From assembly GCA_003165075.1 (NCBI GenBank), contig PLSM01000168.1:1-35668 (forward strand): a stretch of 35,668 nt of DNA, read 5' to 3'. Shown in pieces: positions 24,566 through 34,573 of the stretch. The translations under genes and the position numbers were made by a program. The notes under the pieces are model-generated. The model was not told the DNA's origin, ran no database searches, and was given only the letters and a program-made list of their open reading frames with translations. The DNA comes from Acidobacteriaceae bacterium (GTDB lineage Bacteria; Acidobacteriota; Terriglobia; Terriglobales; Acidobacteriaceae). Position 1 is the stretch's first letter. The number at the start of each line of letters is the position of its first letter.

Positions 24566-27500
24566 TGCGTTCCTCTTCTACAGGCGCGGACGGGCTTGCC
24601 GTCAGCATTCCGCGGATTCTTTTCGCCAGTTGCAGCCGGGAATAGGGCTTGTTCAGCAACTGTACATGCTCGTCCAGAAGCCCCACGTAAAGAATCGCGC
24701 TCTCTGCATACCCGGAGCAGAACAACACCTTCAACGCCGGGTGAAGCTTGCGTGCTTCCAGAGCCAGTTCGCGGCCGTTCAAGCCGCCCGACATCACCAC
24801 ATCGGTAAACAGAAGTCCGATCTCCGGATGCTCCCTGAGAATCGGCAATGCGTCCTTGCCATTCGCAGCTTCCAGGACCTGGTACCCGAGATGGAGCAGC
24901 TGGGTCCTGGCAAACTCCCGCACCGGAGCATTGTCTTCCACCAGAAGAATAACCTCCGAGCCATGAAGATCGGCAATCAGGATTGCTTCCTGATTGGAGG
25001 GTTCGCTTTCCTGGTCAGCCTTGGGAAGATATAGCTTTACCGATGTGCCTTTCCCGGGCTCTGAGTAAATCTTCACATGGCCCTGCGATTGCTTTACAAA
25101 TCCATACACCATGCTTAACCCCAGGCCCGTCCCCTTGCCAACTTCCTTGGTGGTGAAGAATGGATCGAAGACGCGGTCCAGGTTTTCCGGGCTGATGCCA
25201 CTGCCCGTGTCAGAGACTGAAATCAGAATGTACTGTCCCGGCGTGACTTCGGCGTTCTGTTCCGCATAGCTGGAATCCAGGGTGGCGATACCGGTCTCGA
25301 CGATCAATTTCCCGCCTGCAGGCATGGCGTCCCGGGCATTCACGCAAAGGTTCAGCAGTGCGTTCTCCAACTGCGTCAGGTCAACGAGCGCCGTGCAATC
25401 CTCTCGGCTCTGGATCACTTCCAGATCGATATCCGCGCTCAAGGTGCGGCGAAGAATACTCTCCATATTCGCGACCATACGATGGATGTCGATCGGCTTC
25501 GGCTGCAGCGCCTGGCGCCGCGCAAAGGCCAGCATGCGGTGCGTCAGGTCCGCGCCGCGCTGCGCCGCATCCAGAATCATCTTCGCCATCTTGCTCAAGC
25601 GCGGGTTCCCTTTGGCTTCCTCGCCGATGAATTCAGAACAACCCAGGATCACGGTCAGCAGATTATTGAAATCGTGGGCGATTCCTCCGGTCAACTGGCC
25701 CACCGCCTCCATCTTCTGCGACTGGCGGAATTGCTCCTCCAGTTGCCGCCGCTCCGTGATGTCGCGGAAGGTCCAGATTCTGCCATAATGGTTTTGCGCC
25801 TTGTCGATGACGGGCGACGAGAATCGCTCCAGGATCGTACCGTCGAGCAATTCAACTACGTCCCGGCTTATTTCTTCCGGATGAGAAATCAGGAATTGGA
25901 CCTTCTCGAAGAACTGGTCAGGGTTCTTCACCCATCCGGCGAGGAACTGAATCCGCTCGGCAAAATCCGGGTTTTCAAAAACGTCCCGCGGGAGCTTCAG
26001 TAGCTCATTCAGTCGCTGGTTCTGGAGTATCTTCTTGCCCTTGCCGTCGACGACCAATACACCGTCCTGCGCCGAGTCAACCTGCGCTTCAAAGAAGGCC
26101 GTTCGCCAGCGCAGTTCCTCTTCCGCTTTTCTTCGATCCTCTTCGCGGTGGTTCACTTCAAGCGCGAAACCGATGTCCATCGCCAGCTCGTCCAGCAGCT
26201 TGATTTCGTCTTCGTCGAAAAACGCCAGCTGGCTTGAATAAAGACTGAAAATGCCAACGACCTGCGCGTCCACCTTGAGCGGAAAGGATGCATGCGACCG
26301 ATAGCCCATTCTGAGCGCGTCGTCTCTCCATGGGGCAAAGAGAGGGTCTTGCTCGATTGCATTGCAGACGGCGTGTTCTCCGGAAAGGAAGCATCGCGCC
26401 GAGGGTCCGGCGGAGCGGGCCGGGTCCAGGAAATCGAGTTGGACGTGGTCAAGGTAATCGCCGACCTTGCCACTGGATGCGATTGGACGAAGCATGTGCG
26501 CCGCGGGATCGGCCATGCCGACCCACGCCATGAGGAATTGTCCCTTGTCCACCGCGATGCGGCAGGCGGCTTCGAGCATCGCCTGGGAATCTTTCTCGCG
26601 CACGATGGTCTCGTTGATATCGCTCAGGACCGCATAGACGCGGACGAGCTGCCGGACGTGTTGTTCGGCGCGCGTCCGGTTCTTTTCATTCCGTGCGACT
26701 TCAAGTGCGAAGGAGATGTCCATCGCCATTTCGTCCAGCAAGGAGACATCGTCGCCCTCAAAGAACCCTTTCTCATTTGCATACAGGATGAAGGCGCCGA
26801 CGGTCTGGCCATCGACTTTGAGCGGGAAGCCCCCCCACGACCAATATCCCCTGCGCAACGCTTCTTCCTGCAATGGCCGAAAGGCAATCTCTTGCTCGAT
26901 GTCGTTGCAGATGGCATGTTTTCCGGATGCAATGCAGCGCACCGCCGGCCTGCTGGCGTGGTCAGGGTCCTGCACACTGATCTTGCCCAGATCCAGAAAG
27001 CCCTCGACCACTCCGCTGCAGGCAACTGGTTCCAGTAGCTTCGTGACTGGGTCCACCATCCCAATCCAAGCCATCTGGAGCTTTCCCTTTTCCACCGCGA
27101 TGCGACAAGCGGTTTCCAGCATCACCTGGGAATCCTTCTCCCGAACGATGGTCTGGTTCACGTCGCTCAAAACGGAATACAAGCGGTTGAGTTGCTTAAC
27201 GTGTTCTTCCGCCTTCAACCGCCGCTCTTCAAGCTGGTAGACCTCCAGCGCGAACGAAATGTCCATTGCCATCTTGGTCAGCAGTGGCAACTCGTCGCCT
27301 TCGAAGAATCCCGGCATACTGGCGTATAGGTTGAAGGTCCCAACAACTCGGCCATCTACCTTCAGAGGAAAGCTCCCCGCTGACCGATAGCCACGCCGAA
27401 GTGCCTCGTCACGCCAAGGCAAATAGTCTTGATCGTTTTGGATGTCATTGCTGATTGCGTATTGTCTGGAATGAAAAGATCGTGCCGGCAGCCTGTTGGG

Positions 27501-29291
27501 ACGGTCCGCGTCCCGCAGGTCGATCTCCGCACCGTCGAGATAACCATCAACCAAGCCGCTAGATGCAATTGGATGTAGCACTTGCATTGTGGGATCGGCC
27601 ATCCCGATCCACGCCATGCGGAATTGTCCCTTTTCCACGGCGATGCGGCAGGCAGCTTCGAACATCGCCTGGGAATCTTTCTCGCGCACGATGGTCTCGT
27701 TGATGTCACTGAGAACGGCATAGATCCTGCTGAGCCGTCGGATGTGCGCTTCCGCACGCTTGCGCTCCGTGATGTCTTCCGTGAAGACGACGATACCCCC
27801 TACCCCTCCGGAAGGTTCGTGCCATGGATGAATCTCCCACCGTAATCGTTGCAGGGAACCGTCGGCCCGAACAAAGGAATCATCCTCCCCCTGCACCACT
27901 TCGCCAGCCCGCGCGCGCCGATGCGCCTCCTTCCAGCGCCCCGGAATCTCCGGAAAGATGTCGTAGTGCGACACGCCGCGCAGGTCCCGGTCTCCCAGTC
28001 CATAGTCGGCGGACCAGCGTCGGCTGGCGCAGATATAGCGCATGTCCAGGTCAAACATCGCCAACGACGCGGGCGCATGCTCGACGAAGATCTGGAGCTG
28101 CTCCATGCTCAGCTTCAGAGCCTCCTCGGTGTGCAGGCGCGCGCTGATGTCGTTAAAGACAATTGCAACCTGCCTAAGCTCCGGCTCGCCGACGCGATAG
28201 GCGCTAACCTCGTAGTAGCATTTCAATGCGTTGGCTTCGTTGAGGAAATGCGCCGGCTCGCCAGTGAGTGCGATCTTCCCATAGATCTCGAACCAATACT
28301 CCTCATGAGTCGGGGCAAGCTCGCGCATCCGCTTCCCCGCTGCCTCGTGCAGCCCAGTCTGCCTTTCAAACGCCGCGTTAATCTCCAGGAATCGGTAGTC
28401 GGCGGCCTTGCCCTCCGCGTCGAAGATCATCTCGATGATGCAGAACCCTTCATCCATCGAGTCGAACAGGCCGCGATAGAGCGTCTCGCTCTTGCGGAGC
28501 GCTTCTTCGGCTCTCTTTTGCTCAGTGATGTCACGGCCCACCACCACCGACCCGATGATTGCGCCCTCATGGTCTCGGACAGGACCAAAGCTGTAGCTCC
28601 CGATCCACGTCTCGCCCGTATCCTTGCGGCGCAGGCGGTATTCCTCGTTGGCAGCAGTTTCTCCCCGCAGCGCCCTCGGAACCGCCCACATCTCCAGCGG
28701 AGCCAATTGTCCATCGGCCATCGACACTTCAAGGAATTCTGGATATTCGGTTAGCGTCCTGGCGCACTCGGACTTGTTCCTGAACCTGTGAAACGAGGCA
28801 AAGGCATCGTTGAATTGGATGAATTGGCCCTTGGCGTCGGATATGAACACGGCGTCGGTCATGCTGGCCAATGCCACATCCAGTTTTTCGTTGCTCACCC
28901 ACAGCGCCTGCTCCTCTTTATAAGCCGCAATAGACAGCAGGCTGCGCCGGTAGCCTTCGGCCAGCAGGCTGATCAATATGCCCATCGTGGCAAACAAAAC
29001 CAGGGCAACGGCATCCGAGGTCTTAGCGATGGCAAGACTTCCGAATGGTGGCAGAATCAGGTAGTCCACTGCCAGTACCGCCAGAGCTGTAGCCAATAGC
29101 CCCGGCCAGAGGCCGGCAAGAACGGCAACCAACATGATTCCTGGATAGAAGGTGATGAACGTCGGCATGGCCAGGCCGAGGCCCTGCACCAGGAAGTATC
29201 TCAGCAAAAACGACGCGGCAACTACAACGATTGCCGTCATGTAGCGAGCGAACGGTCGATCAAGCACGGCTTTGGAAATGTCCCGTATCAT
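24558..29291 (-). CDS. Hybrid sensor histidine kinase: DUF4118-PASx3-GAFx3-PAS-HisKA-HATPase-REC
   Basis: A 1577-aa membrane sensor kinase. Residues 15-115 are a KdpD-type DUF4118 membrane module ([33 protein letters not shown]). PAS-type domains follow at about 130-260, 265-390 and 395-515, each closed by a DIT or DIS motif. Three near-identical GAF modules lie at about 518-690, 699-870 and 880-1050, each led by VLSD(I/V)N(E/Q)[10 protein letters not shown] fourth PAS (1060-1180) leads to HisKA with His1206 ([11 protein letters not shown]), HATPase boxes [17 protein letters not shown] and [10 protein letters not shown], and a C-terminal receiver with Asp1497 (LFTDVVM). The start is the ATG at 29291; the ribosome site is weak. 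The coupled downstream gene makes cyclic di-GMP turnover the likely output. Confidence 0.92.
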   Translation of the reverse strand: MIRDISKAVLDRPFARYMTAIVVVAASFLLRYFLVQGLGLAMPTFITFYPGIMLVAVLAGLWPGLLATALAVLAVDYLILPPFGSLAIAKTSDAVALVLFATMGILISLLAEGYRRSLLSIAAYKEEQALWVSNEKLDVALASMTDAVFISDAKGQFIQFNDAFASFHRFRNKSECARTLTEYPEFLEVSMADGQLAPLEMWAVPRALRGETAANEEYRLRRKDTGETWIGSYSFGPVRDHEGAIIGSVVVGRDITEQKRAEEALRKSETLYRGLFDSMDEGFCIIEMIFDAEGKAADYRFLEINAAFERQTGLHEAAGKRMRELAPTHEEYWFEIYGKIALTGEPAHFLNEANALKCYYEVSAYRVGEPELRQVAIVFNDISARLHTEEALKLSMEQLQIFVEHAPASLAMFDLDMRYICASRRWSADYGLGDRDLRGVSHYDIFPEIPGRWKEAHRRARAGEVVQGEDDSFVRADGSLQRLRWEIHPWHEPSGGVGGIVVFTEDITERKRAEAHIRRLSRIYAVLSDINETIVREKDSQAMFEAACRIAVEKGQFRMAWIGMADPTMQVLHPIASSGLVDGYLDGAEIDLRDADRPNRLPARSFHSRQYAISNDIQNDQDYLPWRDEALRRGYRSAGSFPLKVDGRVVGTFNLYASMPGFFEGDELPLLTKMAMDISFALEVYQLEERRLKAEEHVKQLNRLYSVLSDVNQTIVREKDSQVMLETACRIAVEKGKLQMAWIGMVDPVTKLLEPVACSGVVEGFLDLGKISVQDPDHASRPAVRCIASGKHAICNDIEQEIAFRPLQEEALRRGYWSWGGFPLKVDGQTVGAFILYANEKGFFEGDDVSLLDEMAMDISFALEVARNEKNRTRAEQHVRQLVRVYAVLSDINETIVREKDSQAMLEAACRIAVDKGQFLMAWVGMADPAAHMLRPIASSGKVGDYLDHVQLDFLDPARSAGPSARCFLSGEHAVCNAIEQDPLFAPWRDDALRMGYRSHASFPLKVDAQVVGIFSLYSSQLAFFDEDEIKLLDELAMDIGFALEVNHREEDRRKAEEELRWRTAFFEAQVDSAQDGVLVVDGKGKKILQNQRLNELLKLPRDVFENPDFAERIQFLAGWVKNPDQFFEKVQFLISHPEEISRDVVELLDGTILERFSSPVIDKAQNHYGRIWTFRDITERRQLEEQFRQSQKMEAVGQLTGGIAHDFNNLLTVILGCSEFIGEEAKGNPRLSKMAKMILDAAQRGADLTHRMLAFARRQALQPKPIDIHRMVANMESILRRTLSADIDLEVIQSREDCTALVDLTQLENALLNLCVNARDAMPAGGKLIVETGIATLDSSYAEQNAEVTPGQYILISVSDTGSGISPENLDRVFDPFFTTKEVGKGTGLGLSMVYGFVKQSQGHVKIYSEPGKGTSVKLYLPKADQESEPSNQEAILIADLHGSEVILLVEDNAPVREFARTQLLHLGYQVLEAANGKDALPILREHPEIGLLFTDVVMSGGLNGRELALEARKLHPALKVLFCSGYAESAILYVGLLDEHVQLLNKPYSRLQLAKRIRGMLTASPSAPVEEERNG
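26636..27722 (-). repeat. Intragenic tandem repeat, three GAF modules of about 543 bp
   Basis: The kinase gene carries three tandem copies of a roughly 181-codon unit. The same landmark ([14 protein letters not shown]) occurs near 27722, 27179 and 26636, and the DNA around the first and third is nearly identical over some 45 bp (reading on the plus strand TCTCGCGCACGATGGTCTCG). The units also share [26 protein letters not shown]-/GFPLKVD- and MAMDI-FALEV. Confidence 0.9.
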
Positions 29292-29360
29292 GCGCGCTAC
29301 CGAGACTACTATCTTTTCGCTTTGCTGATTGCAACGTATTCCTCAAATAAAATCGTCGAC

Positions 29361-29376
29361 TGTGATGTGGGTCACG
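29361..29376. promoter_or_regulatory. Possible CRP/FNR-superfamily site upstream of the hybrid kinase gene
   Basis: TGTGATGTGGGTCACG matches the classical TGTGA-N6-TCACA pattern in nine of ten arm positions. It lies 70 to 85 bp upstream of the kinase start, a position suitable for activation or repression. No regulator gene is in the window and the site could be chance. Confidence 0.4.
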
Positions 29377-29431
29377 CCGATTCGGGGTGTCAGTTTTCTT
29401 ATCTAATTGATTTTTTGGGAAAACAAAGTCT

Positions 29432-29689
29432 TCATAGGTGGTCCTTACAGGCGTTCTGTAGCTCGTTTAATAACTCCTCGAAACCAAGCTGCGAGTCCGG
29501 GTCCACTCGGTTGATGCCTTCGGCAAACTGGCCGTCCTTGAAGTCTTGTCCAGATTGGAGAAACACTTCTTAAATCGAATGACGGTCAGTGCGCATGAAA
29601 TCGACAACACGTTCTCTGAGTCCGCGAACTAAGGGAAATCCAGCAGCCGCAGAGAATGCCGCACCGAGAATGAACGTTGTTCGCTTCAT
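29432..29689 (-). pseudogene. Small gene of unknown family split by an in-frame TAA
   Basis: From the ATG at 29689 a 39-aa peptide reads MKRTTFILGAAFSAAAGFPL, a signal-peptide or Tat-less membrane start, and ends at a TAA (29570-29572). In the same frame, a coding-like stretch continues: VFLQSGQDFKDGQFAEGINR and then FEELLNELQNACKDHL to a TGA at 29432. The downstream half could start at a GTG (29566) but has no ribosome site. The simplest reading is one 85-aa gene interrupted by a nonsense codon; two separate peptides are possible. AGGAA lies only one base before the ATG. No family is recognised. Confidence 0.45.
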
Positions 29690-30057
29690 TTCCTATATCC
29701 ATTATCCGCCCGTTTGTCATTGCGAGAGCAGGAGTCATTTTAGGCGAGAAACCTACAGCACAGAGGCAGAGAAAACGCGCTCTATCCGCGCTCTGTTTAT
29801 CGGATTACGACTGCTTTGCATGGTCTTAAGTGTCATCCGCTGACCTGCATGTTGTTGAAAATACGTTTGACTGATGATTCGAGTCCTACCTGAGGAGCCA
29901 AATTATGTCCAGACTTGTCCAGTCCCAACCATCCGACATAATAAAATCAGTGATTTAGATAAATCCCTATCCAGATTAATCCACACCAAACCAGTTGAAA
30001 CCAAGTAAAATGTGGGCATCCTGTGGGTATCTTCTGCGCGGGAAACGGAGGGATCAC
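29690..30057. other. Intergenic region holding the tRNA-Asn attachment scar
   Basis: No gene is seen between the small ORF and the integrase. The stretch is AT-richer than its neighbours and contains the 3' end of a tRNA at 29878-29900 (listed separately) with no tRNA body upstream. A short direct repeat (CGCGCTCT) occurs near 29777-29797. Confidence 0.5.
29878..29900 (+). other. Attachment-site scar: 3' end of a tRNA-Asn
   Basis: TTCGAGTCCTACC is a T-loop plus the 3' T-stem arm, followed by TGAGGA-G-CCA: an acceptor arm with the G discriminator and encoded CCA typical of tRNA-Asn. The 5' arm of the T-stem should read GTAGG but is GATGA, and there is no anticodon or D arm upstream. This is what a site-specific integrase leaves on the distal side of an element inserted in a tRNA 3' end. 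An integrase gene starts 158 bp further on. Confidence 0.75.
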
Positions 30058-30806
30058 GTGGCTGGAGCCAGACTGAAAGACCTCCAGATCAAGAAAGCAA
30101 AACCGTCTGACAAGCCATACAAACTCTTCGACGGTGGAGGAATGTTCCTTTACGTCACGCCGACCGGAGCAAAGGTCTGGCGCTGGCAGTTCCGCTTCAA
30201 TGGGAAGTACCAACAAATGTCCCTAGGGCCCTACCCAGAAGTGAGTTTGGAAGAAGCTCGCCTCAAGATCAGGGACAAGAAAGAATTCTGCACAGCGGGC
30301 GTAACCCGATGGAGGTCCGTAAAGAAGAGAAAAGGGGCCGCATCACTCCATTCGAAGATAACTCTGCGATGAAGAGCTTTGCAGAGATTGAGAAGGAGTG
30401 GTTCGATCACTGGAATGCCGGAAAGCAGGATCGCTACATCAAGCAGATGGAAGCCCGGGTCGCTACGGATATTCTGCCCCACCTTGGCCGCAGGCCCATC
30501 GATGAGATCGAGGCACCGGAAATCGTCGCCATGGCGAGGGCCATCGAGGGCAGGGGAGCAAATGAACTGGCTCGTAAAGCCCTCCGGAGCACCGGCCAGA
30601 TATTCCGGTACGCTATTGCGCACGGCCACGCGAAGCGAAACCCTGTGAGCGACATCCGGCCATCCGACGTTCTCAAGTCTGCGAAAGTTATAAATCAGCC
30701 GCGCGTTCACGAACGTGATCTTCCAAAGTTGTTACTCGACATCGATAGCTACACGGGCAGGGAGGTGGCTTCGACATTTCGGAGCGAACTGTGTTGCGCT
30801 GGATGA
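30058..30806 (+). pseudogene. P4-type tyrosine integrase, frameshifted and lacking the catalytic domain
   Basis: From a GTG at 30058 (GGAGGGA at about 5 nt) the protein starts with a DUF4102 arm-binding domain (LKDLQIKKAKPSDKPYKLFD, LYVTPTGAKVWRW, QMSLGPYPEVSLEEAR). The frame shifts by one base in an A-rich run at about 30280-30283: the expected continuation ILHSGRNPMEVRKEEK is in the next frame. The core-binding domain follows there (WFDHWNAGKQDRYIKQMEAR, ILPHLGRRPIDEIEAPEI, RNPVSDIRPSD). After DIDSYTGREV the sequence is shortened and ends at TFRSELCCAG, apparently at the first catalytic Arg box; the rest of the catalytic domain (HxxR, Tyr) is gone. Together with the tRNA-Asn scar it marks an integrated element, now immobile. 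Confidence 0.85.
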
Positions 30807-30937
30807 GGAGAGCGCCGAAGAATCCTGAACCGGCAAGCCGAGTCCGACAGGCGGCTTCACATTCAACTTCATCAATGTGGAAAACAGAGATGCGCCGTTG
30901 CTCAAATCCGTTTTTTTTGAACCCGATCAGACTGGTC

Positions 30938-30971
30938 CCGGCAGCAAGGTTCACTTAGAGTTTGCTGCCGG
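30938..30971. terminator. Stem-loop after the GH106 gene
   Basis: A 10-bp perfect inverted repeat (CCGGCAGCAA and TTGCTGCCGG) with a 14-nt loop lies 16 bp beyond the GH106 stop on the minus strand. No T-run follows in that direction, so a Rho-independent terminator is only possible. Confidence 0.45.
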
Positions 30972-30986
30972 CAGATGGCCTCATTC

Positions 30987-33900
30987 TCATTGGGACTCAT
31001 CGCTTAGCCAATCCACTTCCACTGGCCCAATTAAGCCTGAGGGCATGAGAGGCGAATTCACTTTGTAGGTACTGCTGGGTGTGAAGGCGACCTTTTCCGC
31101 GCCCGGCTGCTGATCGCCGATCAGTCGATTCGGCCAGAGGTTGACCACCTTGATCGAGAGCGTGTTTGCACCCGGCTTGACAGCATCAGTTATATCCACG
31201 CGATACGGCGGTTTCCATGCAATCCCTTCCGTCTTCCCGTTCACAGCGACCTCAGCCACTTCGTGCACCTTTCCAAGATCGAGTTCAAGTTTCGATCGCG
31301 AGGCCAACGCCGACTCGGCAATCTCAATTGTCTTGGTGTAGGTCGCTGTGCCGGAGAAATACTTGATTCCAGGATTGGTGTTGTTGCTCCAGTCAGACAA
31401 CTCATCGAATGTCGCCGATGGCGGCGCCCCGCGGCCGGACTGAAAAGCGACTTCCCACGGTCCATTCACATCCGCCAGCTTGATGCGGATAGGCGCGACA
31501 ACGGTCCGCGACACGACACTTGTCGGCTCACGGAAGACCACAAACAGCGCGTCTCTCGACTCAAGCGCCAGTGGCACGGTCGTAACCCCGTCGTGGATTC
31601 TGTAGGATGCGGGTTGAATGGTGCCGCGGTCCGCGATCCAGATCTCAGCGGATTTGCCGGTGACACGGAAGGTGGCATTTATCGGCGTCGCCTGGTCGGA
31701 GCGATTGTTCACAAAGTAGATATCGGTGTCGCCAGCGATGCGATGATAAAACTTCACATTTGAATCCTGTTGAGGCTTTACATAGTCAAAATCCGGCTGA
31801 ATTGATTCTTCACCAAAGACTTGGCTCAGATTCAGTGTCTGGTAGACTTTTCCCGACCCAACTTTGTGAATCATCGACTTATCCGGCCATAGTTTCTTCG
31901 CAACCGTATTCCACTGAGTCATATCGTCCGACAGACTGGGTGAGTCCTGCGGAGACAATCCAACCACCACCGCTCCTGCCGCGGCCAGGGCGCGCACTTT
32001 CTGGAGCACCGGCAGGGTCATGTAATTGCTGGTTCCGCCGAGGTAGAGAATCCGATACTTCATCCCAGCCCTGGTTACGAGCTTTCCGCCCTCGACCGAG
32101 AATTCGTTCAGCAAGGACTCCTTATTGACGAAGTCGTAATTATAACCATCAGTGATCTCCGGCGCCCGCGCGTCGTTGACCGTTGTCGACGGACCTTCTT
32201 CGCCGTAGAAATACGCGACATCGACAACTGCATGCCCCTGCTGCATGAGGTAACAACTTCGCGCAATGTAGTCCGTCCATGCCCGCGCCTGCTCCGCCCA
32301 TGTGTCTAGGCGATTGAACCACATACCGAACTGACCGAGGGCCAATCCCGGCGCATTGTCATTGGGTTGGTGTACCGAGACATGCAGTGTGAACTGGTTG
32401 ATGCCGGCGACAAACTCCTCGTCGGCAACTGGCTTGATGTCCCATGGCCCGTACGCCCAAGGAATTCCAGTCGACGTGATGGATTCAGCCGAAGCTACTT
32501 TCTTGCCGTAAATGTTGGCTACCGATGCCGTGTCTCGAATGTCCGCGAAGTAGTTCTGGTTCAGCCGATCGGGCGTGGGCAACCACAGTTCACCCATGGG
32601 GTAGTCCGCCCGCGTCTTCATCTCCATTGCATCGCCAATTGTGGCCCTACGTCCGGCCATGGCTTCGGTCACATACTTCAGTCCGCGCTCATGCAGGCTG
32701 TCTCGCACCTGGTCGAAGTTCGACGAAATTACGAGGTCCGCAATCGTGCGACGGAAGTCCCAGAGGAACTTATCCGTGGCGTCGCTTGACTGCACAATGC
32801 GGCCGGTGAGCGTCGGCAGCCACGGTCTTGCATCGTATCCGCGCAGACGCTTGAAATCAGCAAGGATGCCGTCGGTCCAGTTCTGGAAGCCCGCTTCCCA
32901 GCTATCGGTGGCGACGTTATTCACACCGTGTTTGCCCATCATTCCGCCTGAAGCGTCTTCATACAGACTCAGGTATTCGTCCATGAATGTCTTGGTCGCG
33001 CCCTTCTTGATTTTGTCCACCTCGTATCCTGTTGCCTCAAGTGGCGCCGGAGCATTTGTCTGGCCTGTGAGCGCGTAACCCATGCGAAGCACCGTCCACT
33101 CGCCGGCGGGAACGGTCCAGTCCAGAGTTCCATCCGAACGCATATTGTCCGTCAGGTCGATTACGTCCGCCTCTTTCACTACACTCGAAACATCTGCCTC
33201 TGGCGTAGCTATGTCGTAATAATTGGGGACGGCGGCGAAGCCGTCCTTCTCTTCAAACCGATTCACAGGCATCGCGGTGTGAAGCTGAAACCGGCAGATC
33301 CTGAAGGACTCAGAGCTTGCGCTCGGAAGCAGATAACGAAAATACCGCCCGGCGACCGGCTTAAAGGCGAAGGTTCGCTGATAGATCACAGTGCGCGGCA
33401 AATCGATCACATGCGTGAAGTGAACGCCATCATCGCTGACCTCCAGTGACTGTGCGGGAGCATTGTCCGCAGCGAAGGTGGCCACCACGTTCCGGGTCGC
33501 CACGGTGACTCCGCGGATCGTCTGCGGAGAATCGAATGCAATCTGAATCCAGGACGGTTTGCCGGCGACGGCGGGCAATTCGACTGGTTTGGCGTACGTG
33601 CCGCTCGAGAGATCGGTCCACGTGAAGCTACCGCCGCTCGAAGTGACGGCTGGATGCGCCTGCTCCAGAGATTTCACGGCCGCTGCCACGCGAAACGCAA
33701 TCACCGACTGGTCTTTATAGAGCGTCGGCAGCTTGGGAACAGGTCGATCGGGTCTGACGAACCGCGCCTGGTCCTGAAAGGGACCGTTTACATCGGGCGG
33801 CTTCGGAAGTACGCCATCAAAGCGCTTGCCGCCTTCGATCGTCGTCTCGGTCCACACCAGTTTTTTCATTGCATCGGCAGGTTTCACCCAGGGTCCGCCG

Positions 33901-34271
33901 GTCTGGCTCCATCCGGGAGCGGCGCCAATGGTCACCTCCATGCCAAGCTTATCTGTCAGCGTGATGGCGTGACGGAATGCGTCCTTCCAGTCAGGCTGCA
34001 TATATACCAGCCGGTGATCCACTACCGTAGGTGTGGAAACCGCGACATCGAAGGTCTCGACGCCTGCTACACCCGCACGATGCATCCATTCGAGATCTTT
34101 CGTCAGCCCGTCTTTGGTAATGTTACCGTTCTGCCAGTACCAGTAGACGCGTGGCCGAGCGATATTGGGTGGGTCCTTGAAGCCGTCGGCAAGCGATGTC
34201 TGTGCATATGAGGGCAGGTTGAATAAGAACAGAGCAGCGAAGGCTCCAAGACTCAGTTTTCTGGCAATCAT
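30987..34271 (-). CDS. GH106-type alpha-L-rhamnosidase, secreted
   Basis: A 1094-aa glycoside hydrolase that probably removes terminal alpha-L-rhamnose from plant or bacterial polysaccharide. It has a signal peptide (LSLGAFAALFLFNLPSYAQ). The GH106 opening block is clear: FKDPPNIARPRVYWYWQNGN, ITKDGLTKDLEWMHRAGVAG and TIGAAPGWSQTGGPWV. The central region includes GYDARPWLPTLTGR and QFGMWFNRLDTWAEQARAW, and a C-terminal beta-sandwich ends NLWPNRLIGDQQ and SGLIGPVEV. The ATG at 34271 has AAGGAG at 6 nt; a TTG 15 bp upstream is less likely. The enzyme would be periplasmic or extracellular. Catalytic residues were not assigned. A remnant of a second such gene lies just upstream. Confidence 0.85.
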   Translation of the reverse strand: MIARKLSLGAFAALFLFNLPSYAQTSLADGFKDPPNIARPRVYWYWQNGNITKDGLTKDLEWMHRAGVAGVETFDVAVSTPTVVDHRLVYMQPDWKDAFRHAITLTDKLGMEVTIGAAPGWSQTGGPWVKPADAMKKLVWTETTIEGGKRFDGVLPKPPDVNGPFQDQARFVRPDRPVPKLPTLYKDQSVIAFRVAAAVKSLEQAHPAVTSSGGSFTWTDLSSGTYAKPVELPAVAGKPSWIQIAFDSPQTIRGVTVATRNVVATFAADNAPAQSLEVSDDGVHFTHVIDLPRTVIYQRTFAFKPVAGRYFRYLLPSASSESFRICRFQLHTAMPVNRFEEKDGFAAVPNYYDIATPEADVSSVVKEADVIDLTDNMRSDGTLDWTVPAGEWTVLRMGYALTGQTNAPAPLEATGYEVDKIKKGATKTFMDEYLSLYEDASGGMMGKHGVNNVATDSWEAGFQNWTDGILADFKRLRGYDARPWLPTLTGRIVQSSDATDKFLWDFRRTIADLVISSNFDQVRDSLHERGLKYVTEAMAGRRATIGDAMEMKTRADYPMGELWLPTPDRLNQNYFADIRDTASVANIYGKKVASAESITSTGIPWAYGPWDIKPVADEEFVAGINQFTLHVSVHQPNDNAPGLALGQFGMWFNRLDTWAEQARAWTDYIARSCYLMQQGHAVVDVAYFYGEEGPSTTVNDARAPEITDGYNYDFVNKESLLNEFSVEGGKLVTRAGMKYRILYLGGTSNYMTLPVLQKVRALAAAGAVVVGLSPQDSPSLSDDMTQWNTVAKKLWPDKSMIHKVGSGKVYQTLNLSQVFGEESIQPDFDYVKPQQDSNVKFYHRIAGDTDIYFVNNRSDQATPINATFRVTGKSAEIWIADRGTIQPASYRIHDGVTTVPLALESRDALFVVFREPTSVVSRTVVAPIRIKLADVNGPWEVAFQSGRGAPPSATFDELSDWSNNTNPGIKYFSGTATYTKTIEIAESALASRSKLELDLGKVHEVAEVAVNGKTEGIAWKPPYRVDITDAVKPGANTLSIKVVNLWPNRLIGDQQPGAEKVAFTPSSTYKVNSPLMPSGLIGPVEVDWLSDESQ

Positions 34272-34450
34272 CGGCAACTCCTTCAATCGCCTTGCGATTG
34301 GATGTATCTGCTTTGCGCGCGGCGTAGTTCCGGCAACTAGGCCGCCCTCTATCCTACTATGCGATTTGACCCCGCGGTACAGGACGCGATTCTATCTTTG
34401 CTTCCGCCGCAACGCCGTCCATCACGAAGCTATGGGATCGGCAACTTGAA

Positions 34451-34549
34451 TCAGAACCAGTAGGCCCACGGCAGCGCGGATGCTGGTGGTTCCACAAAGT
34501 TCACCGCTAGTACAAGATTTCGACGGCTGATCGTTAAGTCAACAGGCAT
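34451..34549 (-). pseudogene. N-terminal remnant of a second GH106-like gene
   Basis: A 32-codon frame from the ATG at 34549 (AAAGGA at about 4 nt) reads a short hydrophobic leader and then FVEPPASALPWAYWF before a TGA. This matches the GH106 opening (F-PP-ARPW-YW-W), as in the intact gene (FKDPPNIARPRVYWYW). The TGA sits where the family has Trp (TGG). Further family sequence is absent. The gap to the intact gene start at 34271 holds nothing else recognisable. Confidence 0.55.
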
Positions 34550-34573
34550 GGGATCCTTTCCCGTTTACGAGAA

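Noticed and set aside
23381..24808. A 475-codon plus-strand open frame
   Set aside because: Antisense to the REC-EAL gene, which has all its catalytic motifs; no protein family visible in the antisense frame.
29820..29900. A complete tRNA gene at the tRNA-like sequence
   Set aside because: Only the T-loop and acceptor 3' side are present; the 5' T-stem arm does not pair and there is no anticodon arm upstream.
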